From Pseudomonas extremaustralis (GTDB taxonomy: Bacteria > Pseudomonadota > Gammaproteobacteria > Pseudomonadales > Pseudomonadaceae), in assembly GCF_900102035.1 (NCBI RefSeq), contig NZ_LT629689.1, positions 434,001 through 498,000 of the forward strand: a stretch of DNA of 64,000 nt. Reading direction: 5' to 3'. This document shows positions 27,492 to 36,686 of this stretch, in pieces. The first letter of the stretch is position 1, and each line of letters begins with the position of its first letter. Position numbers and translations under genes: made by a program. A model generated the notes under the pieces. The model searched no databases. It was given only the letters and a program-made list of their open reading frames with translations, and was not told the DNA's origin.

Positions 27492-27671
27492 TTATTTACC
27501 TTTTTTCAACGCCTTCAAGCGTAGCGTCGCGCGTTGCACGGCGGCCATCTTCTCGGGGCGCTTCATGCGTTTCCATTGGCGGATGTCGTCCTTGCTGCGC
27601 CCGCAACTGACGCATAGATCGCCGCTGAGCTTGCATGTTGAGACACACGGGTTGTCGATGTCTTTGGCCAA
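27492..27671 (-). CDS. DUF1289 cysteine-rich small protein
   Basis: This 59-residue protein begins MAKDIDNPCVSTCKLSGDLC from a TTG codon with AGGTGA upstream; no ATG or GTG is in frame before a stop. Four Cys in a CxxxCx6CxxC arrangement (residues 9, 13, 20, 23) and the following GRSKDDIRQW segment are the DUF1289 signature, suggesting a small metal-binding domain. The C-terminus is strongly basic (LRLKALKKGK). The function is unknown. The gene lies between the nuclease and dmeF and is probably read by itself or from the dmeRF transcript. Confidence 0.85.
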   Translation of the reverse strand: MAKDIDNPCVSTCKLSGDLCVSCGRSKDDIRQWKRMKRPEKMAAVQRATLRLKALKKGK

Positions 27672-27705
27672 GGGTTCACCTGGGGGATGACGTCAAGAGG
27701 AGCGG

Positions 27706-28617
27706 TTACGCCGCCCGGAACTCGACGGTGAGGTGGCTCACTTCATGGACGGGTTTGAGGCGCTCGCGAATGCCATCGGCATCGGTTGTCGAACTGCCGA
27801 CAACACTCACAATCGCCGCATGTGCCTCGGGGCCCACGCGCCACACGTGCAAGTCGGTGATCCTGGCATCGCCGGCCTGTTCGATCAGTTCGCGGATCTC
27901 GGCGGCGACGTGTTCGTCGGTCTGGTCCAGCAGCACGCCTGCGGTCACGCCCATCAAGCTCCAGGCCCAGCGCGCGATCACGATGGCACCGACGATACCC
28001 ATCACTGGGTCCAACCACACCCAACCCAGGTAGCGGCCGGCCAGCAACGCGGCGATGGCGAGCACCGAGGTGAGCGCATCGGCGAGCACATGCACGTAGG
28101 CCGATTGCAGGTTGTTGTCGTGACCTGAGTGATGATGGTCGTGGTCATGATCGTGACCGTGGCTATGACCGTGACCCAGCAACAGCGCACTGACGATATT
28201 CACCACCAGGCCGACGATGGCAATCAGCGTCGCTGTACCGAACTGCACCTCGGCGGGTTCCAACAGGCGCATCACCGACTCGACCGCAATGCCCAGGGAT
28301 ACCAGCGCCAGGATCAGCGCCGAGGCGAAGCCGCCCAGGTCGCCGACCTTGCCGGTGCCGAAACTGAAGCGCGCGCTGCGCGCATGGCGCTTGGCATAGG
28401 CGTAGGCCGCCGCGGCGATGCCCAGGGCGCCGGCGTGGGTGGCCATGTGGAAACCGTCGGCCAGCAGGGCCATGGAACCGGTGAGATAGCCGGCGGCGAT
28501 TTCCGCCACCATCATCACCAGCGTCAGCAGCACCACCCACAGGGTGCGCCGGGCGTTTTCTTCGTGGGATGAGCCGAGGAACACGTGCTCGTGTACGTGA
28601 TTATCGAGGAGGGTCAT
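27706..28617 (-). CDS. dmeF: Cation diffusion facilitator, Co/Ni efflux DmeF type
   Basis: This 303-residue inner-membrane CDF transporter has six membrane helices and metal-site motifs LLADGFHMATHAGALG in TM2 and VHVLADALTSVLA in TM5. A His-rich loop (HGHSHGHDHDHDHHH) lies between TM4 and TM5. The TM2 site with HxxxH and the N-terminal HVHEHVF are typical of the cobalt/nickel-exporting DmeF branch. Its start overlaps the stop of the RcnR/CsoR-type repressor gene by four bases, so the two are co-translated. The upstream C-tract operators indicate metal-responsive control. Confidence 0.88.
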   Translation of the reverse strand: MTLLDNHVHEHVFLGSSHEENARRTLWVVLLTLVMMVAEIAAGYLTGSMALLADGFHMATHAGALGIAAAAYAYAKRHARSARFSFGTGKVGDLGGFASALILALVSLGIAVESVMRLLEPAEVQFGTATLIAIVGLVVNIVSALLLGHGHSHGHDHDHDHHHSGHDNNLQSAYVHVLADALTSVLAIAALLAGRYLGWVWLDPVMGIVGAIVIARWAWSLMGVTAGVLLDQTDEHVAAEIRELIEQAGDARITDLHVWRVGPEAHAAIVSVVGSSTTDADGIRERLKPVHEVSHLTVEFRAA

Positions 28618-28889
28618 TTGGAATACCGTCGAATGGCTTCCAGCAACTCTTCCACGCCCTGGTTGCGTGCTTCGTCGCTGAGGGAAGGATCGGCCACATG
28701 CGCCCTGGCGTGTTCCTCGATGATTTCTTCCATCAAACCATTGATGGCGCCGCGGGTGGCGGCCACCAGGTGCAGGGTCTTGGCGCAGTCGGCGTCTGAC
28801 TCCAGGGCGTTTTCCACCGCCTGGATCTGCCCGGCGATGCGTTTTACCCGTTTGATCAGGCTGTCTTTGTTGGCTGAAATATGGCTCAT
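28614..28889 (-). CDS. dmeR: RcnR/CsoR-family metal-responsive repressor (DmeR-like)
   Basis: This 91-residue all-helical repressor is of the DUF156 (CsoR/RcnR/FrmR) family. The metal ligands expected for RcnR/DmeR are visible: His3 near the N-terminus (MSHISANK), Cys35 (SDADCAKTLH) and a His after the second helix (EEHARAHV). These proteins bind G/C-tract operators as tetramers and release on metal binding. The gene precedes dmeF with a 4-base overlap. Two TA-C(n)-TA tracts lie just upstream of its start and would repress its own operon. Confidence 0.87.
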   Translation of the reverse strand: MSHISANKDSLIKRVKRIAGQIQAVENALESDADCAKTLHLVAATRGAINGLMEEIIEEHARAHVADPSLSDEARNQGVEELLEAIRRYSK

Positions 28890-28892
28890 GGG

Positions 28893-28946
28893 ATACCCCC
28901 CCTACCTATGAAGGGGCGGATCATTGCATACCCCACCCCCCTATAC
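28893..28946. promoter_or_regulatory. Two CsoR/RcnR-type operators upstream of dmeR
   Basis: ATACCCCCCCTAC (28893-28905) and ATACCCCACCCCCCTATAC (28928-28946) are poly-C tracts bounded by TA, the operator form of this repressor family. They are about 35 bases apart, directly upstream of dmeR and facing the YeeE/YedE gene. Confidence 0.7.
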
Positions 28947-29028
28947 AAGATCGCAGGTGCGAAGGTTTCCGCCGGGTTTATACTCGCCTCCCTGGCAATC
29001 CACCTATTCAAACGAACCGAGATACCCC

Positions 29029-30240
29029 ATGAGCACCTCTCTTGCTACGACCCCCGCGCGCAAGCCCATCGCGCCGCTGGTGGCCTTTATCCTGCTGGTG
29101 CTGGGCGGCCTGTTCCTGCAGAACAACGTCGGCTCGCGCCAAGTGTTGTTGCTGGCCGTCGGCGCCGCGCTGGGCCTGACTCTCTACCATGCCGCGTTCG
29201 GCTTTACTTCGGCCTGGCGCGTGTTTATCAATGACCGGCGTGGCGCCGGCTTGCGCGCGCAGATGGTGATGCTGGCGCTGGCGGTGCTGCTGTTTTTCCC
29301 GGCGCTGGGGGCGGGCAGCCTGTTCGGCCAGCCGGTGGTCGGGCTGGTGGCGCCGGTCGGGGTGTCGGTGGTGTTCGGCGCGTTTATCTTTGGGATCGGT
29401 ATGCAGTTGGGCGGCGGCTGTGCGTCGGGCACGCTGTTCACCGTGGGCGGCGGCAATGCACGCATGTTGGTGACCTTGTTGTTCTTTATCTGCGGTTCGC
29501 TGATCGCCACCCATCACGTGGACTGGTGGTTTGCGCTGCCGGCGTTGCCGGCGGTCTCCATCGTCAAAAGCTTCGGTGTGGTGCCGGCATTGATCTTGAA
29601 CCTGGCGCTGTTCGCGCTGATTGCGGCGGTGACCGTGCGCCTGGAAAAGCGCCGTCATGGCCAGCTTGAAGCCGGCGCGATCAGCGAGCACCTGGGTGTG
29701 CGCCGCTTCCTGCGCGGGCCGTGGCCGTTGGTGTGGGGCGCGGTTGGCCTGGCACTGCTCAATTACGCGACCCTGGCCCTGGCCGGGCGGCCGTGGGGCA
29801 TCACCTCGGCGTTCGCATTGTGGGGGGCCAAGGTGGCAAGCGGGTTGGGTGTGGATGTGGCCAGTTGGGCGTTCTGGCAAATACCGGGCAATGCCAAGGC
29901 CCTGGCCGCACCGGTGTGGGAAGACATCACCAGCGTGATGGACATCGGCATCGTCCTGGGTGCGCTGCTGGCCGCAGGCCTGGCCGGACGCTTCGCCCCC
30001 AGCCTGAAGATCCCGACGCGCTCGCTGGTGGCGGCGGTGATCGGCGGCCTGCTGCTGGGCTATGGCTCGCGCCTGGCATACGGCTGCAATATCGGCGCGT
30101 ACTTCAGCGGCATCGCCTCCGGCAGCCTGCACGGCTGGGTGTGGCTGGTGGCAGCGTTCATCGGCAATGGCGTTGGCGTGCGGTTGCGGCCGTTTTTCTT
30201 CGCAGGTGAGCGGCCGCAGGTGGCGTTGAGCGGTTGCTGA
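29029..30240 (+). CDS. YeeE/YedE family transporter (putative thiosulfate/sulfur importer)
   Basis: This 403-residue integral membrane protein has about ten hydrophobic segments and the paired Cys motifs of the YeeE/YedE (TsuA-like) family: GGGCASGTLFTVGGGNARM near residue 130 and YGCNIGAYFSGIASGSLHGW near the C-terminus. In characterised members these thiols relay thiosulfate through the membrane; in others they carry selenium or sulfur compounds. No yeeD/tusA partner is adjacent, so the substrate remains open. The ATG at 29029 was chosen because the preceding residues have no membrane character and overlap the dmeR operators. Confidence 0.82.
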   Translation: MSTSLATTPARKPIAPLVAFILLVLGGLFLQNNVGSRQVLLLAVGAALGLTLYHAAFGFTSAWRVFINDRRGAGLRAQMVMLALAVLLFFPALGAGSLFGQPVVGLVAPVGVSVVFGAFIFGIGMQLGGGCASGTLFTVGGGNARMLVTLLFFICGSLIATHHVDWWFALPALPAVSIVKSFGVVPALILNLALFALIAAVTVRLEKRRHGQLEAGAISEHLGVRRFLRGPWPLVWGAVGLALLNYATLALAGRPWGITSAFALWGAKVASGLGVDVASWAFWQIPGNAKALAAPVWEDITSVMDIGIVLGALLAAGLAGRFAPSLKIPTRSLVAAVIGGLLLGYGSRLAYGCNIGAYFSGIASGSLHGWVWLVAAFIGNGVGVRLRPFFFAGERPQVALSGC

Positions 30241-30241
30241 G

Positions 30242-30403
30242 TCAGCTCTCCGGGGAAAGGCTGGGTTCCTGAGCCGCTTCAGCCGGCAGCTTTTCCCGCT
30301 CCGCTTTGCTGATGTACTTATCCTTACTTTTCGGCGCCAATTTGGCACTGGCCTTCTTGGCTTTGGCTTTGAACAGCTGCTGGAGTTTTTTCTGGCGATT
30401 CAT
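30242..30403 (-). CDS. DUF2986 small basic protein
   Basis: This 53-residue, Lys/Ala-rich protein starts MNRQKKLQQLFKAKAKKASA and continues KLAPKSKDKYISKAEREKL, the DUF2986 pattern. It is soluble and probably nucleic-acid associated given its charge, though nothing is established. Its stop lies two bases from the stop of the convergent YeeE/YedE gene. It is too short for routine gene-length cut-offs but well supported by the family pattern. Confidence 0.8.
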   Translation of the reverse strand: MNRQKKLQQLFKAKAKKASAKLAPKSKDKYISKAEREKLPAEAAQEPSLSPES

Positions 30404-30484
30404 GGGGTTTTACCTGACGTGTACAGGCGCGGATGATACCAGCTTAAAAACCGCGATCGTCTCCCGCGTCGCCACTGCACCGGT

Positions 30485-31711
30485 CTAGCAGGGCTCCGCC
30501 GCCAAGCGGTTGCTGACGTTGCGCCCCAGCACCAGCACCGTGACAAACCCGCAGCCCACCAGGGCCGTGGCCAGGCTCAGCAGCACCGCGCTGCCCAACT
30601 GGTCGACGATGCGCCCGCCAAAGAACGAGCCCAAGGCAATAATCACCTGGAACAGGGCGACGAACAGCGGCATGCCGCGCTCGACGTCCTTGGGCGCGAC
30701 CACAAACATCCAGATGCTGGCGCAGGCGGGGAAGGCGCCGAAGGCGAAGCCCCACAGCCCGATCAGCATCGCGGCGCCGGTCATGCCGGTGGCGAAGTAA
30801 GGGAACAGCGCGGTGCTGGTGCCGATCATCAGCGCGACCAGCAACAAGGTGTGACGCACGCTACGGTTGGCGGCGAAACCGGCAAAGATATTGCCAAATA
30901 CCCCGGCCACGCCAAAGAGCAGCAATAGCGAGCCAATCGTCGGCCCGTCGAAGCCGGAGCTGTATTTGAAGAAGGGCGCGACATAGGTGTAGGCGGCAAA
31001 GTGCGCCAGGCCGATCAGCAACACGGCGATCAAGCCGACCCGCGATTGTGGGTTGATAAACAAGGCCGGCAGGTCGCTGATGCGAATCGCCTTTTCCGGC
31101 ATGAGCCGCGGCAACAGGAAGACCTGCGCCAGCAGCACCGGTACGCCCAGCAGCGCAGTGATCAGGAACGTCATGCGCCAGCCCATCAGGCCGCTGAGCC
31201 AGGTGCCGACGGGCACGCCGAGTACGGTGGCCAACGTCACGCCGACCATGATGATCGACGTGGCCTGCGCGACGCCCACGCCCTTGGGCGCCAGGCGCCC
31301 GCTGAGGGCGATGGCCGTGGCCCAGAACCCACCGATGCTGATGCCCAGCAACACGCGTCCGAACAGCAACAGGCTAAAATCGCTGGCGAAGGCCACCACC
31401 GAGTTGGCGACGATCATGATCAAGGTTAGGCCGATCAGCAGATAGCGACGATCCATGCCCCCAATGCTCACCGACAGAAAAGGCGCGGCGAGGGCGGCCA
31501 TGATCCCCGGCAGGGTCACCATCAGACCGGCGTGGCCGGCACTGATGCCAAGGTCGCTGGCGACATCGTTCAACACGCCCACCGGCAGAAACTCACTGGT
31601 CACCAGGGCGAAAGCCCCCACGGCGACCGACAGAATCGCCAGCCACTGCTGTTTGACACTCTGTTGATTATGTTCGGGACGGCCGTGAGGGGCCTGGAGC
31701 GCGCTGGACAT
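30485..31711 (-). CDS. MFS transporter (DHA1-type efflux)
   Basis: This 408-residue protein has twelve predicted helices and the sugar-efflux/DHA1 family opening VGAFALVTSEFLPVGVLNDV. It carries the MFS loop 2-3 sequence GGMDRRYLLIG and GRVLLGISIGGFWATAIAL. These resemble the NepI/AraJ-like exporters of nucleosides, sugars or drugs. The ATG at 31711 gives a short hydrophilic leader before TM1; a 49-residue upstream extension is rejected. It appears monocistronic. The 293 bases upstream contain no recognisable gene. Confidence 0.85.
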   Translation of the reverse strand: MSSALQAPHGRPEHNQQSVKQQWLAILSVAVGAFALVTSEFLPVGVLNDVASDLGISAGHAGLMVTLPGIMAALAAPFLSVSIGGMDRRYLLIGLTLIMIVANSVVAFASDFSLLLFGRVLLGISIGGFWATAIALSGRLAPKGVGVAQATSIIMVGVTLATVLGVPVGTWLSGLMGWRMTFLITALLGVPVLLAQVFLLPRLMPEKAIRISDLPALFINPQSRVGLIAVLLIGLAHFAAYTYVAPFFKYSSGFDGPTIGSLLLLFGVAGVFGNIFAGFAANRSVRHTLLLVALMIGTSTALFPYFATGMTGAAMLIGLWGFAFGAFPACASIWMFVVAPKDVERGMPLFVALFQVIIALGSFFGGRIVDQLGSAVLLSLATALVGCGFVTVLVLGRNVSNRLAAEPC

Positions 31712-32004
31712 GGCGTTGGGTTCCAAGAGGGGTGCCGCCTGAAACCAGGCGGGGGGACGAAGTGGGGAGCGATTATAGGAATCGGTCTTGGCGACCCAAT
31801 AGGCGAGCGGTTCGATAGTCATCATCAGTGCTATCGATATGAACGGCGCACATTCCATTGAATGCGCGCTTTTAAGCCAGGGCAGGCGGGGCGTTGCGCT
31901 CCATCATGGATGGCGATTGCCGACCGCAGCGATCCGCCTGCTACGCGAGTGATCGGGATGAGCGACCTGTTCAGTCGGCTCACCCCCCCCAAAAAAAAGT
32001 AACC

Positions 32005-34026
32005 CTACGTATGGGTCAGCCCCGTCAACGTATCCGCAATGGTCTTGGTCCGTTGCGCCGTGCCCTCGGTCGCCCGGCTTGACGCTTCCAGGGTATCGAG
32101 CATTTCGCGCAGTGCGCCGACGCCGCTGGACTGGTCTTCAATCTGCTGGGCCACGCGCTGGGTTTCGCTGGACAACAGGTCGATATCCACGCCGATTTCC
32201 GCCGCATTCTTACGGGTGATTTCCGCCAGTTTGCGCACTTCGTCGGCCACCACCGCAAAGCCCCGGCCCAGGTCGCCAGCACGGGCCGCTTCGATGGCGG
32301 CGTTGAGCGCCAGCAGGTTGGTCTGCCCGGCGATCTGCTGGATCACCTGCACAATCGACTGGATACGCAAACTCGAGCCCGCCAGCGTGCGCGCGCCCTC
32401 CACCGCGACATCCGCCTGGCTGGACACCCCCTCCACCGTGGCCCCGGCCTGGGCAGACACGGTGTTCTGCTGGTCGATGGTGCCCACCAGCTCGTCCATC
32501 GACGCGTGCAACTCACCGGAGTAATGCTTGATCTGTGCCGCGATGTCCGCCTGCTGGCGCTCGGCCTGGGCCAGCACCTGGCCCAAGTCCGAGAGGCCTT
32601 CGAACACTGGCAGGATGCTGTTGTCCAGCCCGCGGGTATTCAGCGCGCCGGTGAAATCGTTGTTCTTGAACGCGGCGATCTGCTTGACCACCACATGGTT
32701 CAGCCCCGCCAGTTTCTTCACCTGGCGCCGCAGGAAAAACGCCTTGAATTCGCCGTAGTGGGCGATGAAATTGTCCACATACTCGTCGCTGAAGCTGGCG
32801 CCCTTGGCCACCCGAAAGAAGAAAATCGCGGTCAGCGTCTGGTTCAGGTTCAACCCCAGAATTTCACCGAAGGTCGAGAACCCCGCCAGCGGCACATCCC
32901 CGAACGTGCCGGCCATGCCGCCCAGTTCGCCCGCGTTGTTGAGCCGGCGCAAAATGCAGTCGTTCAGAATCCCCGCCACCGGCTGGCCGCCCTTGCCGCG
33001 CAAGAACTGCTCGTAGTCCAGGCGCGTGGCATCGCGCAAGGGGGTGCGCCGCACCATCACCAACTCCTCGCCGGGCGCCACGTCGCAAAACAGCTGCACG
33101 ATCTGCTGTTGATGGTCGATGCGCGCGATGGAGCGCACAAACAACTCGCTGCCCACCCGAATCGCGAACGAGTAGTCAGACAGTTTCGACTCCAGGGCCT
33201 GGGGCGCGCAATTGAACGCGTCGCACAGTGCCTGCACCATGCTCTTGATATTGCCGCTGCTGTCGATCACCTGGTCAATCGTGCGGTCCTCCACCGACGC
33301 GGTGAGCACGCTGAAGGTCAAATCCGCCGGTTTGAAGTTCTGGCTCTTGAACACGCCAAATCGCACATGAGCCGCCGTCTTCAGGAACACGATCTGTGCA
33401 TGGTTCTGATAACTGCGCTGGCCATCGTGAATCAGCGTCTTCTGGAAATCCAACTTGCCCCCAGCCGAACCGCCCACGAACAAGCAGGGGAAACGCCCCG
33501 ACTCATACAGCGCCTCCATAAAAAACGATTCCGACGCCGACAACCCGTCGAACACCACATAGGCCAACGTATCGCGATGATCGATGGGCGTGTGCACTTG
33601 TAGCCGCTTGATATTGCCCACCAACTTGGCAATCCGCTCCTGCATCCCCAGGCGCTTGCCGCCGCCGCGAATGTCCTCGCATTCCAACGGCACCATCACC
33701 ACTTCGGCCGAGGCAATCAGGCTGTCATCGAACAACTGCAGCACCACCCGATCCCAGCGCTCGCCGGTGGTGCAATACAGCGAATTGGCCGCGTTGCACA
33801 ACTCGCCCGAGGTGGTGCACAGGCTGATGGTGGCTTGGGGGAAGCGACGTTTGAGCGTGGCGGCGACCTGGTCGATGTCCAGGTGAGGAGAGATGAAACC
33901 AGTGATCAGGGTCGGGGTGATGCGCAGGTTAGCTAACGCGGGGCCCAGTTCCTGGGCGGTGCAGGTGAGCGTGGCGGTGCCTTGACGATCGGCCCGGGCT
34001 TTTTTTATGAGAGACAGTGGGTTCAT
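32005..34026 (-). CDS. Soluble chemoreceptor with FIST sensory domains
   Basis: This 673-residue protein joins FIST-N (about 30-240) and FIST-C (about 245-400) sensory domains to a methyl-accepting chemotaxis signalling domain (about 480-673). The MCP hairpin tip is clear: [35 protein letters not shown]. There is no transmembrane helix and no HAMP domain, so it is a cytoplasmic receptor. FIST domains are thought to sense small ligands such as amino acids or metabolic signals. The region between the FIST-C domain and the helical bundle (about 420-480) includes [15 protein letters not shown]. No che genes are nearby. The start at 34026 matches the family N-terminus. Confidence 0.88.
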   Translation of the reverse strand: MNPLSLIKKARADRQGTATLTCTAQELGPALANLRITPTLITGFISPHLDIDQVAATLKRRFPQATISLCTTSGELCNAANSLYCTTGERWDRVVLQLFDDSLIASAEVVMVPLECEDIRGGGKRLGMQERIAKLVGNIKRLQVHTPIDHRDTLAYVVFDGLSASESFFMEALYESGRFPCLFVGGSAGGKLDFQKTLIHDGQRSYQNHAQIVFLKTAAHVRFGVFKSQNFKPADLTFSVLTASVEDRTIDQVIDSSGNIKSMVQALCDAFNCAPQALESKLSDYSFAIRVGSELFVRSIARIDHQQQIVQLFCDVAPGEELVMVRRTPLRDATRLDYEQFLRGKGGQPVAGILNDCILRRLNNAGELGGMAGTFGDVPLAGFSTFGEILGLNLNQTLTAIFFFRVAKGASFSDEYVDNFIAHYGEFKAFFLRRQVKKLAGLNHVVVKQIAAFKNNDFTGALNTRGLDNSILPVFEGLSDLGQVLAQAERQQADIAAQIKHYSGELHASMDELVGTIDQQNTVSAQAGATVEGVSSQADVAVEGARTLAGSSLRIQSIVQVIQQIAGQTNLLALNAAIEAARAGDLGRGFAVVADEVRKLAEITRKNAAEIGVDIDLLSSETQRVAQQIEDQSSGVGALREMLDTLEASSRATEGTAQRTKTIADTLTGLTHT

Positions 34027-34255
34027 GGCGGTCGGCTCAATCGGGTGGGGACGCAGGATGAAGGCATGCGCTTAGTAGGGTTATCGGCAGGTTGAGTGAG
34101 GACAAGAGGGGGGGCGACGGATGGACGCATTCAGGCGGGTGTTGACCACTATCAGGCCGAGTCGCCCGTGGGCTGACGGGCACCTTCGACCCAAGGCTCA
34201 GGACCAACTCCGCATTAGCCTGACTGGACTTCACCACCCCGGAACGCACCGCAAA

Positions 34256-34651
34256 TCATGGCTTGAGCTTCAAGTGCGCATTGACTTTTCCGCTTTTGGG
34301 ATCAACAAACCAATACTCATTGTCAGCCACCTTTACCTGGCTGCATTCCTTTGGATAGTCCTTCGGTATGACGCAAACGACACCCTGGTTGAGAGTCCAG
34401 TGTTCTCTCTCGGGCGGGTTAGGCGCCATCTCGAACACGTCTACTCCATCGGGAGAAAAACTGATCGAATACGGATGACCGCCTTCCAGAGTGGTTCCGT
34501 ACAGCCGCTTGCCCATCAACGTGTCGTGGATTTGCTCATCATTTAGCGTTACCGCAGCGGCAGGTACTGGCGGTGGTCGATACGCGCCGCTGGTGGTGCA
34601 ACCGGCCAGATACAACAACAAGATGGACGTGCCGAACTTAAATAAAGTCAT
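34256..34651 (-). CDS. Putative lipoprotein
   Basis: This 131-residue protein has a lipoprotein signal peptide (MTLFKFGTSILLLYLAGCTT), with LAGC as the lipobox; the +2 residue is Thr, which favours the outer membrane. The mature part has no family I recognise. It contains a YGTTLEGGHPYSISFSPDG segment and ends in a short Lys-rich strand. The ATG at 34651 is chosen over one 15 codons upstream because AAGGTG precedes it and the signal peptide then begins correctly. It lies just left of the IS1182-family element. Confidence 0.7.
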   Translation of the reverse strand: MTLFKFGTSILLLYLAGCTTSGAYRPPPVPAAAVTLNDEQIHDTLMGKRLYGTTLEGGHPYSISFSPDGVDVFEMAPNPPEREHWTLNQGVVCVIPKDYPKECSQVKVADNEYWFVDPKSGKVNAHLKLKP

Positions 34652-34852
34652 TCCACACCTTCCTTGTATTTGCCGGAAAAATATCCGGTAGATCAAAGCG
34701 TAGACAACACTGTTTGATAGCGTCGAGGCTGGTGCCGAACGGTTGACGCTTATGGAGTGGGTTCATCTATTTAGATGCGCAGGACTTATTGGGGGGATTC
34801 GAATGGATGGTTGGGTTGATTTTTTTTTTTTCGGTTATGAAGGGCAGAAATC

Positions 34853-36469
34853 GGCCGATTCTGTTGAAAAAGTAGATATCCTGCTTGGCCTGCGGCAAAA
34901 TCAGGTCATCGGCCAGCGGGAGGATTCGCAGCATGATGGGACAATTGTCGAGCGGACAAGAGAGGCTGTTTTACTCGTTCAACATTGAAGATCACATCCC
35001 AGCCAATCACCTCCTGCGCAGCATTGATCGATGCCTTGATCTCAGCGATCTGCGCCATTATCTCGCCGATTTTTATAGCCCAATCGGGCGCCCATCGATT
35101 GATCCCGAACTGATGATTCGCCTGTTGGTGGTGGGCTACTGCTACGGCATTCGCTCCGAACGTCGGTTGTGCGAAGAGGCTCATTTGAACTTGGCGTATC
35201 GCTGGTTCTGCCGCTTAAGCCTCGAAGACGAAGTCCCCAATCACTCTACGTTTTCCAAGAATCGGCACGGTCGCTTTCGTGACAGCTCGCTGTTTCGCTG
35301 GCTGTTCAACGAGGTGCTGCGTCGCTGCATGGACGCAGGTCTGGTCAAGGGCGAAGGGTTTGCGGTCGACGCCAGCGTCATCAAAGCAGATGCCAGTCGG
35401 CAACGTGGCGTACCTGGCGATGATGAAATCAACTGGCGCGATCCGTCGCTGAGTACTCGCGCCGTGCGTGAGTACCTTGAAGCGCTGGATGAAGAAGCGT
35501 TACGCGAAGCACTGCCTAAGCGCCTGTCATTGACTGATCCACTTTCTCGTTGGACCGCAGCGCCAGGAGGCCCGGCGTTTTTCGCCTACTCGACGAACTA
35601 TCTGATTGATGTCGAGCATGGCGTGATCATGGATGTGGAGCCGACCCCAGCGCATCGAACCGCCGAGGTCGAGAGCACCAAGACCATGATCGAGCGGGTC
35701 GAAGAACAGTTCGACATCAAGCCGGATCGGCTCATCGGCGATACCGCTTACGGAACCGCACCGATGCTGGCCTGGATGGTGAACGAAAAAGACATCGAGC
35801 CGCATGTGCCGGTTTGGGACAAAACCGAGCGTAAGAACGAGAGCCTCTCGATCAGTGATTTTCAATGGAGTGAAGAAGCGCAGGAATATCGTTGTCCCAC
35901 GGGGCACGCCCTGCGCAGCGAGTGGCGGGCCTTCAAGAACCAGCGCTCACATGTCACGAAAGCCGACACCATCATCTTTCGATCCCGGAAAACAGACTGC
36001 TCTAAATGCTCAATGAAAGAGCGCTGCTGCCCAAACACCTCGTTCCGAAAAATCGCCCGTAGCGTCCATGAGGCGGCACGCAATGTTGCTCGGCGAATTG
36101 CCGCAACACCGCAATACGTGTGCTCTCGCCATGAGCGCAAAAAGGTCGAAATGTTGTTCGCTCATCTCAAACGAATCCTGAAACTGGATCGATTAAGGCT
36201 ACGAGGAATGACCGGTGCAAACGACGAATTTACCTTGGCCGCTGCGGTACAGAATTTAAGACGACTGGCGAAACTGACCTCACAAGGGCCGCCGACCACG
36301 GGATAGGTACGCCCGGAATCAGCAAAAACCCTCAAATTAACCTATTAACCAAGCTGCAACGGTCAATGCAGAACCGGAAAGCCACGCAACGTGGTGACCA
36401 GGTTCTGAAACGAGGGCCAACGTCGCCTTCTTACAGCCTGAAATTCCGACTTTTTCAACAGAATCGGCC
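34853..36469 (+). mobile_element. IS1182-family insertion sequence
   Basis: The element is 1617 bases long, bounded by a perfect 21-base terminal inverted repeat beginning GGCCGATTCTGTTGAAAAAG and ending in the exact complement. It contains one transposase gene filling most of its length. No direct target duplication is visible at the junctions (left flank GAAATC, right flank AAAAGG). Confidence 0.92.
34933..36306 (+). CDS. IS1182 family transposase
   Basis: This 457-residue DDE transposase has the N-terminal domain MMGQLSSGQERLFYSFNIED with the DUF772 segment IDPELMIRLLVVGYCYGIRS. The catalytic core runs through VDASVIKADAS (first Asp) and DRLIGDTAYGTAPM (second Asp). The Cys-rich region CSKCSMKERCCP is followed by RKKVEMLFAHLKRILKLDR with the Glu. 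All elements are intact, so the copy may be active. Translation starts at one of two adjacent ATG codons after GGGAGG. Confidence 0.93.
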   Translation: MMGQLSSGQERLFYSFNIEDHIPANHLLRSIDRCLDLSDLRHYLADFYSPIGRPSIDPELMIRLLVVGYCYGIRSERRLCEEAHLNLAYRWFCRLSLEDEVPNHSTFSKNRHGRFRDSSLFRWLFNEVLRRCMDAGLVKGEGFAVDASVIKADASRQRGVPGDDEINWRDPSLSTRAVREYLEALDEEALREALPKRLSLTDPLSRWTAAPGGPAFFAYSTNYLIDVEHGVIMDVEPTPAHRTAEVESTKTMIERVEEQFDIKPDRLIGDTAYGTAPMLAWMVNEKDIEPHVPVWDKTERKNESLSISDFQWSEEAQEYRCPTGHALRSEWRAFKNQRSHVTKADTIIFRSRKTDCSKCSMKERCCPNTSFRKIARSVHEAARNVARRIAATPQYVCSRHERKKVEMLFAHLKRILKLDRLRLRGMTGANDEFTLAAAVQNLRRLAKLTSQGPPTTG

Positions 36470-36686
36470 AAAAGGTGCCCTTCGGACTCGCCTAGAAATT
36501 TAGGGACGACTCAATATTTTAGGCTGCATGCACAAACTCATAAAACATGAGGACATTTTCGGCGGCGGGGTTGGTTTTCCATAAAAAAAGGCCGAAAATC
36601 TATCACATGACTGTGGCCGTCTTCCCTTTGCACTGGCATAGGTGTTCGAATAGCGCGTGCAGGTAAGCAAGGGATTGGAGGTTTGG

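Noticed and set aside
34743..34988. 81-codon plus-strand frame crossing the left end of the IS1182 element
   Set aside because: It includes a long T-run and the IS terminal repeat; a chance frame and not an interrupted gene.
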